Below, piece after piece: positions 6,848-8,888 of a stretch of DNA of 8,888 nucleotides. The translations under genes and the position numbers were made by a program. How positions within the stretch are numbered: position 1 is the first letter of the stretch; each line of letters begins with the position of its first letter. The stretch comes from an uncultured Prevotellaceae bacterium. GTDB lineage: Bacteria > Bacteroidota > Bacteroidia > Bacteroidales > Bacteroidaceae. The notes under the pieces are model-generated. The model saw nothing but the letters and a program-made list of their open reading frames with translations. It did no database searches and was not told the origin of the DNA. The stretch covers positions 1-8,888 of the forward strand of contig CAMZHB010000048.1 of NCBI GenBank assembly GCA_947306605.1. Direction: 5' to 3'.

Positions 6848-8161
6848 ATGTCCTACATAGAAACAATCAAGTACCTTTACGATAGTACGCCTGTCTTTCA
6901 AAAAGAAGGACAGGCGGCTTATAAAGAAGGTTTGGACAATACTCTCGCTTTCGACGAGCACTTCGGGCATCCCCACAGACAATATAAGACCATTCACATC
7001 GCAGGTACTAACGGCAAAGGTTCATGTGCACACACGTTAGCCGCAGTCCTGCAATCGGCAGGCTATAAAACGGGGCTCTACACTTCTCCTCACCTCGTGG
7101 ATTTCCGAGAACGCATCCGCATCAACGGACAACCGATTTCCGAAGATTATGTCGTGAATTTTGTTGACAAAGAACGCCGTTTCTTTGAACCACTACATCC
7201 CTCTTTTTTTGAGATTACGACGGCGATGGCCCTAAAATATTTTGCCGACGAGCAGGTTGACATCGCCGTTATCGAGGTCGGGTTAGGCGGACGCCTGGAT
7301 TGTACCAACATTATCCGGCCTATACTTTCCGTAATCACAAATATCAGTTTCGATCACGTACAATTCCTCGGACATACCTTGGATGCAATAGCGGAAGAGA
7401 AAGCCGGCATCATGAAACAAGGCGTTCCTGTCGTCATAGGCGAATATACGGAAGAGACACGCAAAGTGTTTGAAGATAAAAGCAAAGAAGCGGGCGCCCC
7501 ACTCTGCTTTGCCGAAGACCATCAGGAGATTTGTTCATACCAGGCGGACTACAAACGCGGCGGATTCGAATATGTGACCAAAACATATGGTAAACTACAC
7601 GGCGAACTCGGAGGATTGTGTCAAGAAAAAAACACAAATACCATACTGAACGCGATCAGCCAACTGAAAAAGTCGGGCCTAAAACTGAGCAAAAAGGATG
7701 TCCGGCAAGCTTTCGAAAATGTCTGTTCATTAACGGGCCTTATGGGACGTTGGCAAACAATTAAAAACGAGGGGCCAACCGTTGTATGTGACACCGGACA
7801 CAATGAAGGAGGCTTCAAATACATTGCCAGACAACTCAAAGCCCAGACCTGCGAAGCCATGCGTATTATAATAGGTATGGTCAACGACAAAGATGTGCGT
7901 GCCGTGCTTGCTCTGCTTCCCAAAAACGCCATCTACTATTTTACAAAAGCAAGTGTCAAGCGCGCCATTGACGAAAATGAACTCAAAAACCTGGCAGAAG
8001 ACTACGGACTCAAAGGTAAAACGTACCAAACCGTAGTGAGTGCATACCAGGCGGCAATTAGCGACTCACAACCTCATGATTTCGTATACATCGGAGGCAG
8101 TAGTTACGTCGTAGCCGATTTTCTGACATTTTTTATGCCCAAAATGTCAACTCAAGATTAA
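6848..8161 (+). CDS. folC: Folylpolyglutamate synthase / dihydrofolate synthase
   Basis: The enzyme adds glutamate to dihydropteroate and extends polyglutamate tails on folates, using ATP, in the cytoplasm. At 437 residues it has the usual length of the Mur-ligase-like family. The ATP-binding P-loop is GTNGKGS (53-59). TSPHL (79-83), EVGLGGRLDCTN (143-154) and NISFDHVQFLG (165-175) follow as expected. EEKAGIMK (183-190) contains the lysine that is carbamylated in homologues (K185). The C-terminal domain shows MGRWQ, DTGHNEGG and YIGGSSYVVADF, typical of FolC. Whether it has both activities cannot be told from sequence, but bacteria with one copy usually use a bifunctional enzyme. It starts 9 bp after dnaJ without a Shine-Dalgarno, which suggests cotranscription with grpE-dnaJ. 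Confidence 0.96.
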   Translation: MSYIETIKYLYDSTPVFQKEGQAAYKEGLDNTLAFDEHFGHPHRQYKTIHIAGTNGKGSCAHTLAAVLQSAGYKTGLYTSPHLVDFRERIRINGQPISEDYVVNFVDKERRFFEPLHPSFFEITTAMALKYFADEQVDIAVIEVGLGGRLDCTNIIRPILSVITNISFDHVQFLGHTLDAIAEEKAGIMKQGVPVVIGEYTEETRKVFEDKSKEAGAPLCFAEDHQEICSYQADYKRGGFEYVTKTYGKLHGELGGLCQEKNTNTILNAISQLKKSGLKLSKKDVRQAFENVCSLTGLMGRWQTIKNEGPTVVCDTGHNEGGFKYIARQLKAQTCEAMRIIIGMVNDKDVRAVLALLPKNAIYYFTKASVKRAIDENELKNLAEDYGLKGKTYQTVVSAYQAAISDSQPHDFVYIGGSSYVVADFLTFFMPKMSTQD

Positions 8162-8163
8162 AA

Positions 8164-8232
8164 TTCCTACGATTTTCCTTGCGTTATTGTTTCTTTTGAG
8201 TTATATTTGCATCAAAAATAACTACGTAGGAA
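8164..8232. repeat. Inverted repeat bracketing the galM promoter
   Basis: TTCCTACG at 8164-8171 and CGTAGGAA at 8225-8232 are perfect inverse complements. The right arm overlaps a local 8-bp palindrome, CTACGTAG (8222-8229). The two copies flank the -7 box at 8202-8210, about 31 bp upstream and 15 bp downstream, a placement that would suit a repressor bound at two sites. A role as operator is inference. Confidence 0.45.
8202..8210 (+). promoter_or_regulatory. Bacteroidetes -7 box for galM
   Basis: TATATTTGC is an exact consensus match, 29 bp before the galM ATG at 8240. CTTG at 8178-8181 sits 20 bp upstream as a one-mismatch -33 element. The leader would be about 25 bases long. Confidence 0.65.
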
Positions 8233-8239
8233 AAATAAC

Positions 8240-8888
8240 ATGGAAAATGTGAACACCCATGTCTGCGGAATGTCTCCCGAAGCCTTTCAAAAGGAGATTG
8301 ACGGCAAACAGACGGGACTTTATGTCCTAAAAAATGACAAAGGAAACGAAGTAGCGATTACCAATTACGGAGGTGCCATCACCGCCATCATGGTTCCCGA
8401 CAAAAATGGCAAACTTGCAAATGTCATTCAGGGACATGACAACATCGACAGTGTAATCAACAGTCCTGAACCCTTTCTAAGCACACTTGTAGGCCGATAC
8501 GGCAACCGCATCTGCAAAGGCAAGTTTACGCTTGACGGAAAAGAATACACGTTAAGCGTAAATAACGGCCCCAATCATTTACACGGAGGCCCGACAGGCT
8601 TTCATGCCCGGGTATGGGACGTAGTAAAGGCAAGTCAAAACAGTTTAGCACTGAAATATGTCTCAAAAGACGGCGAAGAAGGCTTTCCTGGCACGCTGAC
8701 TATGGGCGTTGTTTACACGTGGACCGACGATAATGAACTGGTTATCGAATATGAAGGCACCACAGACAAGAAAACAATTGTCAATATGACCAGTCACGGA
8801 TTCTTCTCCCTATCTGGCATAGCCAATCCCACACCTTCGGCAATGAATGTCGTTTGCACAATCAACGCAGACTATTATGTACCCATCG
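8240..8888 (+). CDS. galM: Aldose 1-epimerase (mutarotase), 5' part only
   Basis: I translated 216 codons from the ATG at 8240; the frame is open at the right edge, so the C-terminal third, including the expected catalytic Glu, is outside. The enzyme interconverts alpha and beta anomers of galactose, glucose and related sugars ahead of galactokinase. Family landmarks are NYGGAITAIMVPDKNG (42-57), VGRYGNRI (84-91, R90 substrate-binding), NHLHGG (112-117, H115) and the strand NMTSHGFFSLSG (182-193), whose H186 is the predicted general acid; TINADYYVPI follows at 207-216. The usual NLTNH reads NMTSH here, a mild change that keeps the His. No signal peptide is seen, so it should be cytoplasmic. 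It has its own promoter and probably starts a new operon; in Bacteroides relatives a sugar permease and galactokinase often follow, which cannot be checked here. Confidence 0.92.
   Translation, partial: MENVNTHVCGMSPEAFQKEIDGKQTGLYVLKNDKGNEVAITNYGGAITAIMVPDKNGKLANVIQGHDNIDSVINSPEPFLSTLVGRYGNRICKGKFTLDGKEYTLSVNNGPNHLHGGPTGFHARVWDVVKASQNSLALKYVSKDGEEGFPGTLTMGVVYTWTDDNELVIEYEGTTDKKTIVNMTSHGFFSLSGIANPTPSAMNVVCTINADYYVPI

Overview
The window comes from a Bacteroidales chromosome, most likely a Prevotellaceae member. Four pieces of sequence evidence support this: several promoters match the Bacteroidetes -7 box TAnnTTTG, most starts have weak or no Shine-Dalgarno, the left edge encodes a streptopain-like (C10) cysteine protease, and the TonB-dependent receptor has the long N-terminal extension (KGYALFNVLGREIRIG) common in this group. 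Assignment below the order is inference.

Layout. (1) 1-549, minus strand: 5' part of a secreted C10 peptidase gene that runs off the left edge, read through its signal peptide, propeptide and catalytic Cys. (2) 550-602: a very compact divergent promoter region. (3) 603-2663, plus: BtuB-like TonB-dependent outer-membrane receptor. (4) 2664-2883: a 220-bp gap holding a nested inverted repeat with a perfect 18-bp AT palindrome. (5) 2884-3369: cytidine deaminase. (6) 3413-5032: YbiT-like ABC-F ATPase in which one of the two composite ATP sites looks dead. (7) 5078-8161: grpE, dnaJ and folC, tightly packed with gaps of 18 and 9 bp. (8) 8162-8239: promoter region with an inverted repeat. (9) 8240-8888: 5' part of an aldose 1-epimerase (galM) running off the right edge.

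Functionally this is mostly housekeeping: pyrimidine salvage, a ribosome-associated ABC-F factor, the DnaK co-chaperones GrpE and DnaJ, folate polyglutamylation and sugar mutarotation. The left end carries surface functions, proteolysis and outer-membrane uptake. All complete genes are on the plus strand; only the protease is on the minus strand. I see no tRNA, rRNA, CRISPR array, insertion sequence, phage gene or defence system. The observations most worth a second look are the asymmetric ABC-F active sites, the overlapping divergent promoters, the nested inverted repeat at 2734-2790, and the inverted repeat bracketing the galM promoter. I do not see a convincing wholly new system.
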